Source of the DNA: Candidatus Limnocylindria bacterium
GTDB lineage: Bacteria; Chloroflexota; Limnocylindria; QHBO01
Direction of reading: 5' to 3'
Length of the DNA: 8,377 bases
Assembly (NCBI GenBank): GCA_030146365.1
Contig: JASLBU010000076.1
Span: 1-8,377, forward strand
The notes below the pieces were generated by a model. The model did not search any database. It was not told where the DNA came from and saw nothing but the letters and a program-made list of their open reading frames with translations. The number at the start of each line of letters is the position of its first letter. Within the stretch, counting starts at the first letter, position 1. The translations under genes and the position numbers were made by a program. Positions 1-6,802 of the stretch are shown here, one piece after another.

Positions 1-1
1 T

Positions 2-349
2 ATTCCTCGCGAGACGCGAGTGATCATCAGCCTCACGTATATCCACGGCATCGGCCCGACCTCGGCCGCCAAGGTCATCGAGACGGCGAACGTCTCGGCG
101 GACACGCGTGTCCGCGACCTCACCGAGGAGCAGGTCAACCGCCTGCGCGAGGTGGTCGACCGCCAGTTCAAGGTGGAGGGAGACCTTCGCCGCGAAGTCA
201 GCCTCAACATCAAGCGCCTCATGGAGATCGGCTCGTATCGGGGCCTTCGCCATCGGCGCAATCTGCCCGTTCGCGGGCAGCGCACGAAGACGAACGCGCG
301 GCAGCGCCGTGGCCCGAAGAAGACGGTCGGCGTCCGCCGCAAGAAGTGA
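2..349 (+). CDS. rpsM: 30S ribosomal protein S13 (5' end outside window)
   Basis: Small-subunit protein S13, which sits in the head of the 30S subunit and contacts the P-site tRNA and the bridge to the 50S. The reading frame is open from position 2 and begins IPRETRVIISLTYI, which matches the usual S13 N-terminus (AGVDIPREKR...LTYIYGIG) from about residue 6. The gene therefore starts a few codons upstream of the window, and the GTG at 20 is an internal valine, not the start. Visible hallmarks are the helix-turn segment YIHGIGPTSAAKVIE, the RNA-binding block RGLRHRRNLPVRGQRT and the Lys/Arg-rich C-terminal tail ending RRKK. The stop is TGA at 347-349, and rpsK follows after 12 nt. This is the first visible gene of the alpha operon. 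Confidence 0.97.
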   Translation: MPRETRVIISLTYIHGIGPTSAAKVIETANVSADTRVRDLTEEQVNRLREVVDRQFKVEGDLRREVSLNIKRLMEIGSYRGLRHRRNLPVRGQRTKTNARQRRGPKKTVGVRRKK

Positions 350-361
350 TACGGGAGTTCC

Positions 362-757
362 ATGGCAGAGCGTAAGCGCGCTCAGCGCGGCAAGAAGCGC
401 GAGCGAAAGAATGTGCCGACGGGGCACGCGCACATCCAGTCCACGTTCAACAACACGATCGTGACCATCACGGACATGACGGGGAACGTCATCAGCTGGG
501 GCAGCGCGGGGCTGGTCGGCTTCAAGGGCTCCCGCAAGAGCACGCCGTACGCGGCGGCACAGACGGCCGACTCGGCCGCCAAGCGCGCGATGGAGCACGG
601 CATGCGGCAGGTCGAGGTCTTCGTCAAGGGACCGGGCGGCGGACGCGAGCAGGCGATTCGCTCGCTCCAGTCCGCCGGCCTCGAGGTGACCGCCATCACC
701 GACGTCACGCCGATCCCGCACAACGGCTGCCGGCCGCCCAAGCGGCGCCGGGTCTGA
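362..757 (+). CDS. rpsK: 30S ribosomal protein S11
   Basis: Small-subunit protein S11, on the platform of the 30S subunit, where it binds 16S rRNA near the mRNA exit and E site. The 131 residues match the usual bacterial length of about 129. The family blocks are in order: a basic N-terminus (about residues 1-17), STFNNTIVTITD (about 29-40), KGPGGGREQAIRSLQ (about 89-103) and the invariant C-terminal DVTPIPHNGCRPPKRRRV. ATG 362 is preceded by GGGAG at 353-357, four nt away, which supports the start. It lies 12 nt after rpsM and 13 nt before rpsD, as expected for a co-transcribed ribosomal gene. Nothing is unusual. Confidence 0.98.
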   Translation: MAERKRAQRGKKRERKNVPTGHAHIQSTFNNTIVTITDMTGNVISWGSAGLVGFKGSRKSTPYAAAQTADSAAKRAMEHGMRQVEVFVKGPGGGREQAIRSLQSAGLEVTAITDVTPIPHNGCRPPKRRRV

Positions 758-770
758 GGAGAGATCGAGC

Positions 771-1397
771 ATGGCACGATATACCGATGCGGTCTGCCGG
801 ATCTGCCGGCGGGAGGGCCTCAAGCTCTTCCTGAAGGGCAGCCGCTGCTACAGCCGCAAGTGCTCCTTCGAGCGCCGCAGCACGCCTCCGGGCATGAACA
901 CGATGCGCCGCCGCAAGGTGAGCGAATACGGCCTCCAGCTTCGCGAGAAGCAGAAGGTCCGCAAGAGCTACTCGGTGCTCGAGCGGCAGTTCCGCAACTA
1001 CTTCGAGCGCGCCGAGCAGCACAAGGGAATGACCGGAGAGAACCTCCTCCGCCTTCTGGAGATGCGCCTCGACAACGTCGTGTACCGGATGGGCTTCGCG
1101 TCCAGCCGTCCGCAGGCGCGGCAGCTCGTCACGCATGGCCACTTCTCGGTCAACGGCCGGCCGACCAACGTTCCGAGCTTCGGGACGAAGATCGGCGACC
1201 GCATCGAGGTCAGGGACAGCCGCCGCAGCCGCGAGTTCTTCAAGATCGCCCCCGAGACGATGAAGGCTGCCCAGATCCCCGAATGGGTGAGCGTCGACCC
1301 GACGAGGCTGTCGGGCACCGTCCTCGCCGAACCGGCGCGCGAGCAGATGCCGCTCGAGTTCAACGAGCAGCTCGTCGTCGAGTACTACTCGCGCTAG
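771..1397 (+). CDS. rpsD: 30S ribosomal protein S4, zinc-binding form
   Basis: Primary 16S rRNA-binding protein that nucleates assembly of the 30S body. In enterobacteria it also represses translation of its own operon. The 208-residue length is typical. Cys9, Cys12, Cys26 and Cys31 give a C-X2-C-X13-C-X4-C zinc site (CRIC...CYSRKC), so this is the 'C+' form, as in Thermus; many other bacteria carry a Cys-free version. The S4 RNA-binding domain spans about residues 98-160 (MRLDNVVYRMGFASSRPQAR, then HFSVNGRPTNVPS). The C-terminus ends with the expected QLVVEYYSR. AGGAG at 757-761 precedes ATG 771 by nine nt. Its place between rpsK and rpoA follows the E. coli/Thermus/actinobacterial order, unlike Bacillus, where rpsD is elsewhere. 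Whether S4 autoregulates here cannot be judged, because the operon leader is outside the window. Confidence 0.98.
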   Translation: MARYTDAVCRICRREGLKLFLKGSRCYSRKCSFERRSTPPGMNTMRRRKVSEYGLQLREKQKVRKSYSVLERQFRNYFERAEQHKGMTGENLLRLLEMRLDNVVYRMGFASSRPQARQLVTHGHFSVNGRPTNVPSFGTKIGDRIEVRDSRRSREFFKIAPETMKAAQIPEWVSVDPTRLSGTVLAEPAREQMPLEFNEQLVVEYYSR

Positions 1398-1413
1398 GAG
1401 TCAACTTTCCCTG

Positions 1414-2451
1414 ATGATCGAACTTGAGACCCCGCAGCAGCAGCTGGCCCCCGAGCCGCGCATCGACGAGGTGCACGCGGAGGGCAACCTGTCGCGCTTC
1501 GAGGTGACCCCTCTCCAGGAAGGCTACGGCGTGACGTTGGGCAATGCCCTTCGGCGCGTCCTGCTCAGCTCGCTCGAAGGCGCCGCCGTGACGAGCATCC
1601 AGATCAACGGCGTGTATCACGAGTTCAGCACGATCGAGAACGTCAAGGAAGACGTCACCCAGATCGTCCTGAACGTGAAGAAGCTTCGCCTCCGCTCCTT
1701 CGCGCAGCACGCCCTCACGCTGAAGCTCACCAAGCGCGGGGCCGGCCCCGTGACCGCCGGCGACGTTGCCGAGTCGGCCGACGTCGAGATCGTCAACCCG
1801 GACCTCGTCCTGCTCACGCTCGACTCCGACTCCGGATCGATCGAGATGGACCTGACCGTGGAGACCGGCATGGGGTACCGGCCGGCGGAGCATACCGAGG
1901 AGATGCCGATCGGCGTCATCCCGGTCGACGCCATCTTCTCGCCGGTGCGCCGCGTGAACTACCAGGTCGAGAAGACCCGCGTCGGCCAGATGACGAACTA
2001 CGACAAGCTGACGCTGGAGATCGAGAGCGACGGCACGACGACCGCCCAGGCTGCCCTGAGCCAGGCGGCCGACATCCTCGTGCGCGAGTTCGGCCGCTTC
2101 GCCGAGATCGGACGGCCTTCGATCCCCGGTGCGTCGGATGGCGTGGCGGCGTCCGGATCGGCCAACCTGATGGATGCGCCGATCGAGGAGCTCGACCTGC
2201 CGATGCGGGCCTACAACTCCCTCAAGCGGAACTCGATCACGAAGGTCGGCCAGGTGCTGTCGCTCTCTGACGACGAGTTCCTGCGCATGCGCAACTTCGG
2301 GCAGAAGAGCCTTGACGAGCTGAAGGAGCGACTGGCGCTCCGCGGCTTCATCAACCCTGACGCGTCCTCGATGAGCACCGACGAGTCGGATCTGCCGGCT
2401 TCGGCGGAGCTCGACGAGGCGGCGGTCGCCGAGGCGGATCGGGAGGCTTAG
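1414..2451 (+). CDS. rpoA: DNA-directed RNA polymerase subunit alpha
   Basis: Alpha subunit of RNA polymerase. Its N-terminal domain dimerises and scaffolds beta and beta', and its C-terminal domain binds UP elements and activators. The N-terminal domain covers about residues 20-235, with the dimerisation signature TLGNALRRVLLSSLEGAAV (about 41-59) and STIENVKEDVTQIVLNVKKL (about 72-91). A linker of about 20 residues follows. The C-terminal domain (about 255-312) begins IEELDLPMRAYNSLKR and keeps the DNA-contacting Arg265 and Asn268, with the helix-hairpin-helix stretch RNFGQKSLDELKERL. Residues 313-345 form an acidic, probably disordered tail. The best ribosome binding site, AGGAG at 1396-1400, overlaps the rpsD stop codon and lies 13 nt from ATG 1414, a rather long spacing. 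No better start is visible, and the protein N-terminus looks normal. Confidence 0.98.
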   Translation: MIELETPQQQLAPEPRIDEVHAEGNLSRFEVTPLQEGYGVTLGNALRRVLLSSLEGAAVTSIQINGVYHEFSTIENVKEDVTQIVLNVKKLRLRSFAQHALTLKLTKRGAGPVTAGDVAESADVEIVNPDLVLLTLDSDSGSIEMDLTVETGMGYRPAEHTEEMPIGVIPVDAIFSPVRRVNYQVEKTRVGQMTNYDKLTLEIESDGTTTAQAALSQAADILVREFGRFAEIGRPSIPGASDGVAASGSANLMDAPIEELDLPMRAYNSLKRNSITKVGQVLSLSDDEFLRMRNFGQKSLDELKERLALRGFINPDASSMSTDESDLPASAELDEAAVAEADREA

Positions 2452-2453
2452 GC

Positions 2454-2807
2454 ATGCCGCACCGAATCGCCGGAAGGAAGCTCAGCCGACAGCACGCGCA
2501 CCGCGTGTCGATGCTGGGCAACCTCGCCGTCTCGGTGATCCGCTACGAGAAGGTGCAGACCACCGAAGCGAAGGCCAAGGAGGTCCGGGGCCTCGTCGAC
2601 GGCATGATCACCCTCGCCAAGCGCGGGGATCTCCACGCGCGGCGCCAGCTGGTGAGTCGCATGCCGCACGAGCCGCTCATCGTCGACAAACTGATGACGG
2701 AGATCGCCGGCAAGTACGCCGATCGCCCGTCCGGGTTCACTCGCATCGTCAAGATCGGGCAGCGCGCGGGCGACGCCGCACCGATGGTCCAGATCGAGCT
2801 CGTCTGA
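2454..2807 (+). CDS. rplQ: 50S ribosomal protein L17
   Basis: Large-subunit protein L17, located near the polypeptide exit tunnel on the solvent side of the 50S. The 117 residues match the family (about 116-130). The recognisable blocks are MPHRIAGRKLSRQHAHR at the start, SMLGNLAVSVIRYEKVQTTEAKAKEVR (about residues 19-45) containing the TTEAKAKE signature, and the C-terminal RPSGFTRIVKIGQRAGDAAP followed by a hydrophobic end. ATG 2454 is two nt after the rpoA stop, with a strong GGGAGG at 2441-2446 placed inside the end of rpoA. This close spacing suggests translational coupling to rpoA. Confidence 0.98.
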   Translation: MPHRIAGRKLSRQHAHRVSMLGNLAVSVIRYEKVQTTEAKAKEVRGLVDGMITLAKRGDLHARRQLVSRMPHEPLIVDKLMTEIAGKYADRPSGFTRIVKIGQRAGDAAPMVQIELV

Positions 2808-2823
2808 AGGACGGGCGCACGAC

Positions 2824-2835
2824 CGAACCGGTTCG
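2824..2835. repeat. 12-bp perfect palindrome before truA start
   Basis: CGAACCGGTTCG is a perfect palindrome that ends on the base before the truA ATG (2836), in the 28-nt gap after rplQ. As RNA it could form a 4-bp stem with a CCGG loop; as DNA it has the symmetry of a protein-binding site. One or two such palindromes are expected by chance in a window this size, so only the placement is notable. Confidence 0.5.
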
Positions 2836-3681
2836 ATGACCGTTCCCGCGCAGCGCCCGCTGCGCGCGGTGATCGAGTACGACGGAACAGCCTTTGCCGG
2901 CTCGCAGGTCCAGCCGAACGCTCGGACCGTGCAGGGGGAGCTGGAGAAGGTGCTTAACAGGCTGATCGGCGAGCGGACTCGTGTCCGACTCGCCGGGCGA
3001 ACCGATGCCGGGGTGCATGCCACCGGCCAGGTCGTAGCATTCGTCGTTCCCGCCCGCATGCGCGGGGAGGACGGCGGGTGGTCGGAGCTGCGGCAGCGGC
3101 TGAACGCGATGCTGCCGCCGGACCTGGTCGTGCGCTCGCTGCGTCCGGCACCGCCGGGCTTCGATCCGCGGCGCGATGCGCGATGGCGCGTCTACCGCTA
3201 CCGGATTCTGACCAACGAGGCACGGCGGCCGCTGGAGCGGCATCGGACGCTCGAGATCGACGACCGGCTCGACGTCACGGCCATGCGGGCCGCGGCGGCG
3301 CGGATGGTCGGGGAGCGCGACTTCGCGTCCCTCGGCTCTGATGCGCGGGGCAGGACGGTGCGACGCCTCGCCGAGGTGCGCGTCACGCGTCGCGGTGACC
3401 TCGTGGAGGTCCGCGTGACGGCGAACGCGTTCCTGCGGCGGATGGTGCGAAGCATGGTCGCGGTGCTGATGGCCGCCGGGCGGGGACGCCTGCAGGTCGA
3501 GGACGTCGAAGAGATTCTCGACGGACGGCGTCGTGCCCTCAGCGGGCAGGCTGCCCCGCCGCGGGGGCTCACGCTCGAGCGCGTCATCTACGGATCAGCC
3601 GACAGACGAACACCAGCCTCTGCCGCGTCGAATGACGGGGCGGGGGGACATCAAGGCAAGCCGGAGAGCGAGCAAGAGTGA
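2836..3681 (+). CDS. truA: tRNA pseudouridine(38-40) synthase TruA
   Basis: Converts uridines 38-40 in the anticodon stem-loop of many tRNAs to pseudouridine. The N-terminal block VIEYDGTAFAGSQVQPN and RTVQGELEKVL are typical. The catalytic aspartate is Asp57 in AGRTDAGVHATGQVVAF. The C-terminal half carries FASLGSDARGRTVRRL, NAFLRRMVRSMV and the closing APPRGLTLERVIYG, which ends at residue 253. The motif usually read as GWQ is GSQ here, a variant I recall from Chloroflexota-type sequences. The last 28 residues (254-281) are an Ala/Ser/Gly/Glu-rich tail beyond the family core. ATG 2836 has no properly spaced ribosome binding site: the nearest, AAGGA at 2807-2811, is 24 nt away across a 12-bp palindrome. 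There is no credible alternative start upstream. The stop overlaps the rplM start. Confidence 0.96.
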   Translation: MTVPAQRPLRAVIEYDGTAFAGSQVQPNARTVQGELEKVLNRLIGERTRVRLAGRTDAGVHATGQVVAFVVPARMRGEDGGWSELRQRLNAMLPPDLVVRSLRPAPPGFDPRRDARWRVYRYRILTNEARRPLERHRTLEIDDRLDVTAMRAAAARMVGERDFASLGSDARGRTVRRLAEVRVTRRGDLVEVRVTANAFLRRMVRSMVAVLMAAGRGRLQVEDVEEILDGRRRALSGQAAPPRGLTLERVIYGSADRRTPASAASNDGAGGHQGKPESEQE

Positions 3682-4106
3682 AGACCTACGCCGTCAAGGC
3701 GAGCGAGATCGAGCGCAGCTGGTGGGTCGTCGATGCGACCGACCAGACTCTCGGCCGGCTGGCGACGCGGATCGCCACCCTGCTCGAGGGCAAGCACAAG
3801 CCGATCTACTCGCCGCACCTCGACACCGGCGACCACGTCGTCGTCGTCAACGCGGGCAAGATCCGGGTCACCGGTGACAAGCTCCGCCAGAAGAGCTACT
3901 TCCGCCACTCGAACTACCCTGGCGGCCTCCGCGAGGAGAAGCTCGGCATCCTCCTCGAGCGCAAGCCCGAGCTGGTGATCGAGCGAGCGGTCAAGGGCAT
4001 GCTGCCGCAGAACCGTCTCGGCCGCGCCATGTTCAAGAAGCTGAAGGTCTACGGCGGGGCGCAGCATCCCCACCAGGCCCAGCAGCCGACCTCGGTCGAG
4101 CTGTAG
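3678..4106 (+). CDS. rplM: 50S ribosomal protein L13
   Basis: Early-assembly 50S protein that binds 23S rRNA. The 142 residues match the family length. Motifs in order are WWVVDATDQTLGRLATRIA (about residues 15-33), the turn segment SPHLDTGDHVVVVNAGKI, TGDKLRQKSYFRHSNYPGG, and the L13 signature VKGMLPQNRLGR...LKVYGGAQHPHQAQQP near the C-terminus. The start is GTG 3678, whose GTGA overlaps the truA stop by 4 nt. GGAGAG at 3663-3668 lies nine nt upstream, inside the truA tail, so translation is probably coupled. The pairing with rpsI downstream is near-universal in bacteria. Confidence 0.98.
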   Translation: MKTYAVKASEIERSWWVVDATDQTLGRLATRIATLLEGKHKPIYSPHLDTGDHVVVVNAGKIRVTGDKLRQKSYFRHSNYPGGLREEKLGILLERKPELVIERAVKGMLPQNRLGRAMFKKLKVYGGAQHPHQAQQPTSVEL

Positions 4107-4117
4107 GAAGGACGATC

Positions 4118-4510
4118 GTGAGCACCAACTACGTCTACGGAACGGGCCGGCGCAAGACCGCGGTCGCGCGGGTCCGTCTGCTTCCGGGCGACGGGAGCAT
4201 CGTGGTCAACGGCAAGCCCGCCAGCGAGTACTTCGGGGGCGCGATGACCGATGGCGCGATCGTCCTGCCCTTCCGGGTCACGGAGACCGAGGGCCGCTAC
4301 TCGGCCAGCGTGCTCGTGGCGGGCGGCGGCGTCTCGGGCCAGGTCGGAGCGATCCGGCACGGCATCGCTCGCGCACTCGTGAGCGCCCACCCGGACGCCC
4401 GCCGCGCGCTCAGGGAAGCGGGCCTTCTCACCCGCGATCCGCGCGCCAAGGAGCGCAAGAAGTATGGCCTCAAGCGGGCCCGCAAGGCGCCGCAGTACAC
4501 CAAGCGCTGA
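4118..4510 (+). CDS. rpsI: 30S ribosomal protein S9
   Basis: Small-subunit protein S9 in the 30S head, whose extended C-terminal tail reaches the P-site tRNA anticodon stem. The 130 residues are the normal length. It opens YVYGTGRRKTAVARVRL, has GSIVVNGKPASEYFGG (about residues 26-41), VAGGGVSGQVGAIRHGIARAL (about 67-87) and RKKYGLKRARKAPQYTKR at the C-terminus. The terminal TKR takes the place of the usual SKR, and the terminal Arg that contacts tRNA is kept. GTG 4118 follows AAGGA (4108-4112) at five nt. The gap after rplM is 11 nt. It is the last gene of the ribosomal operon and is followed by a strong hairpin. Confidence 0.98.
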   Translation: MSTNYVYGTGRRKTAVARVRLLPGDGSIVVNGKPASEYFGGAMTDGAIVLPFRVTETEGRYSASVLVAGGGVSGQVGAIRHGIARALVSAHPDARRALREAGLLTRDPRAKERKKYGLKRARKAPQYTKR

Positions 4511-4535
4511 GCGGCGCGCGAGCACGAAACCCGGG

Positions 4536-4567
4536 AGCACCCCGGCCGGCTGGCCGGGGTGCTTTGG
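4536..4567 (+). terminator. Rho-independent-like terminator after rpsI
   Basis: A perfect 12-bp inverted repeat, AGCACCCCGGCC (4536-4547) and GGCCGGGGTGCT (4552-4563), closes on a 4-nt GGCT loop, 25 nt after the rpsI stop. The stem is very GC-rich. The T tract is short (TTT at 4563-4565, then GGTAT), so termination efficiency is uncertain. Position and stem quality make it the likely end of the rpsM-rpsI transcript. Confidence 0.8.
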
Positions 4568-4573
4568 TATCAT
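4565..4573 (+). promoter_or_regulatory. candidate extended -10 promoter for cdaA operon
   Basis: TGGTATCAT fits an extended -10 element (TGn followed by TATAAT with one mismatch). It begins inside the T tract of the rpsI terminator. Initiation about 7 nt downstream would give a leader of roughly 25 nt before the cdaA GTG. No -35 hexamer is recognisable: the expected position falls in the terminator stem. The call rests on one short motif in a sensible place, so it is tentative. Confidence 0.35.
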
Positions 4574-4605
4574 CGCCATCCCGCACCTGAGCAGCCAGCG
4601 CAACC

Positions 4606-5541
4606 GTGATCGACGCGATCCGTGACTTCTTCACCGGGTACCTCGGCGGCAGCTGGACGTCGATCATCGACATCCTGCTGGTGGCGGTGGTCATCTACTG
4701 GCTGTTCATCCTCATTCGCGGCACCCGCGCCGTTCGGATCGTCATCGGCCTCTCGATCCTGTACCTCGTGTACCTCGGCGCGGTGCTGTTCAACCTGGAG
4801 CTCCTGCGCCGGCTCATGGAGACCGCGGCCGTCGTCGGGCTCTTCGCGGTGGTGGTCGTCTTCCAGCCGGAACTCCGTCGCGCCCTCGAGCAGATCGGCC
4901 GCATCGGGAGCGTCAACCGCTTCTTCGTGAGCGCGGAGGTGGCCGGTGCGGAGCGCGTCGCGCGCGAGATCAGCCGGGCGGCGCGCATCCTGGCGGGCTC
5001 CCGGCACGGCGCACTCATCGCCCTGGAGCGCGAGACGGGCCTCCAGGACCTGGCGGCCGAGTCGGGCGTGCCGATCCACGCGGACCTGCGCGCGGAGCTC
5101 CTCGTCACGATCTTCTACCGCGGCACGGCCCTGCACGACGGGGCAGTCGTCATCTCCGGCGAGCAGATCACGTCGGCCGGCGTCCTGCTGCCCCTGAGCC
5201 AGAACGTCCTGGACTCCGAGCGGTATGGCACTCGGCACCGCGCGGCGATCGGGATCAGCGAGCAGACCGATGCGGTCGTCATCGTCGTCAGCGAGGAGAC
5301 CGGCTCGATCAGCCTCGTCGTGCGCGGTCGGATCGAGCGCAACCTGACCGAGGGCCAGCTCCGCCGCCGGCTTTTCAACCTCATCCGACCCCAGGCGCCT
5401 CGCCGCGCCGTCCCGTTCCTTCGTCGCTCGACGGACGGCCGCTGGCGGGTCGGCGAGGCGGAGGAGGAGCCGGAGGTGCCGATCGATCCGGACGCCCGGG
5501 TCGTCCGGTCCGCAAGCCCGCCCCCTCCGGTGAGGCGCTGA
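4606..5541 (+). CDS. cdaA: membrane diadenylate cyclase CdaA
   Basis: Condenses two ATP into cyclic di-AMP, the second messenger controlling potassium and osmolyte homeostasis and cell-wall integrity. Three predicted membrane helices lie at about residues 19-37, 45-62 and 72-86, followed by the family sequence VVFQPELRRALEQIGR. The DisA_N cyclase domain (about 110-260) carries the catalytic DGA motif at 178-180 (ALHDGAVVI) and the RHR motif at 210-212 (GTRHRAAIGISEQTDA), then VSEETGSISLVVRG. All key residues are present. The protein is 311 residues; Bacillus CdaA is about 273, and the extra length is a charged, Pro-rich C-terminal tail (about 265-311). GTG 4606 gives a standard N-terminus, but I see no clear ribosome binding site. 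It is the first gene of the cdaA-cdaR-glmM-glmS cluster, one nt before cdaR. Confidence 0.96.
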   Translation: MIDAIRDFFTGYLGGSWTSIIDILLVAVVIYWLFILIRGTRAVRIVIGLSILYLVYLGAVLFNLELLRRLMETAAVVGLFAVVVVFQPELRRALEQIGRIGSVNRFFVSAEVAGAERVAREISRAARILAGSRHGALIALERETGLQDLAAESGVPIHADLRAELLVTIFYRGTALHDGAVVISGEQITSAGVLLPLSQNVLDSERYGTRHRAAIGISEQTDAVVIVVSEETGSISLVVRGRIERNLTEGQLRRRLFNLIRPQAPRRAVPFLRRSTDGRWRVGEAEEEPEVPIDPDARVVRSASPPPPVRR

Positions 5542-5542
5542 C

Positions 5543-6802
5543 ATGGGATTCCTGCTGCGCAACTGGCACCTGAAGCTGTCGGCCGTCCTGCTGGCGACCG
5601 TGCTATACACGGGACTCGTCTTCTCCGGGCAGTTCACGGAGCGGACCATCGACGTGCCGGTCGACGACATCAACCAGCCGGACAGCTCGCAGGTTTTGAG
5701 CGGGGACCTCGGGACCGTCCAGGTCCGCTACCGGACCGCGAACGACATCGCGGGCACGATCGGCGCGCAGGCGTTCGTCGCCACCGTCGACCTCTCCGAC
5801 TACGACATGCAGGATGCGCCTGAGCCCCAGGTGCTCGAGGTCGATGTCGCCACACTGATCGAAGGCATTGAGATCATCGCGATCGAGCCGGGGACGGTCC
5901 GAGTCTCCATCGACCGTATCGAGACCCGCAGCGTCGAGGTGGAAGTGGACGCGGGGGAGATCCCCGACGGGCTCGAGATCGACGATCCTGTCCTCAGCCA
6001 AGAGGAGGTCCAGGTGCGGGGCGCAGCGTCCGTCGTCCGTCAGGTCGACCGCGCGGTTGCGCGGATCCGCATCGACGGATCGGGGATCGACTTCAACGAC
6101 GCGGTGACCCTGGTCGCCGTGGACGTCACCGGGCAGGAGGTCCGTACCGGCGTGGTCGGCCTCGAGCCGGAGACGGTGTCGATCCAGGTGGACGTCCGCT
6201 TCATCGAGACGACGCAGACCGTCCCCATCTCGCCGACCACCACCGGCGCGCTGGCGCCGGGATTCGCCCTCGAGGCACTCAGCGTCCAGCCACTGACGGT
6301 CGAGATCAGCGGGCTGCCCGAGATCCTTGCGCCGGTCACCGAGCTTCCGACCGAGGAGATCAGCCTGGAGGGTCTTTCCGCCGACCAGACGTTCGAGGTG
6401 GAGCTCGTCCTCCCCGATGGGGTGCAGCTCGCGCAGCGCGAGGGACCCATCACGGTCGCGGCCACGATCCGACCGTCCGTGGCGAGCCGCTCCTTCGTCG
6501 TCGGGGTCGTGTGCGAGAACGCCGGCGAGAACGCCTGCCTTCCGGGGCTCGAGCAGCTGTCGGTCACGCTGAGCGGCCTCAGCGGGGCACTGGGCGGACT
6601 CTCCGCCTCGGCGCTCACTCCCTCGCTCGATGCCGATGGCCTCGCGCCCGGCTCGTACGACCTCACGCCGGCATTCCCGGCACTGCCGGAGGGCGTGCAG
6701 CTGGAGGCGGTCAGTCCCGGCACGGTCCCGGTGACCATCGTGGCGCCGGCGACGCCCGAGCCGGAGCCGGAGCCGGACCCCACGACGACCCCCGAACCAT
6801 AG
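5543..6802 (+). CDS. cdaR: YbbR-domain protein, CdaA regulator CdaR
   Basis: Membrane-anchored extracytoplasmic partner of CdaA; in Firmicutes CdaR modulates c-di-AMP synthesis. A short cytoplasmic segment (MGFLLRNWH) leads into one membrane helix at about residues 10-28. Four YbbR-like beta repeats then follow at roughly 31-124, 128-218, 220-310 and 314-401. Each has the usual layout of a hydrophobic strand, a 'P..V.V.G' type turn and a closing 'PGTV.V.I' strand (for example EPGTVRVSID and SPGTVPVTIV). Cys324 and Cys332 in the last repeat could form a disulfide outside the cell. The protein ends in a Pro/Glu/Thr tail with an EP repeat (about 402-419). ATG 5543 is one nt after cdaA, with a moderate GAGG at 5532-5535. 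Individual repeat borders are approximate. Family identity rests on architecture and on the cdaA-glmM context, because YbbR repeats diverge strongly. Confidence 0.9.
   Translation: MGFLLRNWHLKLSAVLLATVLYTGLVFSGQFTERTIDVPVDDINQPDSSQVLSGDLGTVQVRYRTANDIAGTIGAQAFVATVDLSDYDMQDAPEPQVLEVDVATLIEGIEIIAIEPGTVRVSIDRIETRSVEVEVDAGEIPDGLEIDDPVLSQEEVQVRGAASVVRQVDRAVARIRIDGSGIDFNDAVTLVAVDVTGQEVRTGVVGLEPETVSIQVDVRFIETTQTVPISPTTTGALAPGFALEALSVQPLTVEISGLPEILAPVTELPTEEISLEGLSADQTFEVELVLPDGVQLAQREGPITVAATIRPSVASRSFVVGVVCENAGENACLPGLEQLSVTLSGLSGALGGLSASALTPSLDADGLAPGSYDLTPAFPALPEGVQLEAVSPGTVPVTIVAPATPEPEPEPDPTTTPEP
6758..6775 (+). repeat. GAGCCG hexanucleotide tandem repeat (x3)
   Basis: Three perfect GAGCCG units near the 3' end of cdaR, followed by a diverged GACCCC, encode the Glu-Pro repeat of the protein tail. 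This small in-frame repeat can change copy number without breaking the frame. Confidence 0.8.

Noticed and set aside
20..22. GTG at 20 as the rpsM start
   Set aside because: The frame is open upstream and the preceding codons read IPRETR, the standard S13 N-terminal sequence. The real start is left of the window.
4570..5673. 367-codon open frame on the minus strand opposite cdaA
   Set aside because: Same reason: a shadow of cdaA codon usage with biased composition and no motif.
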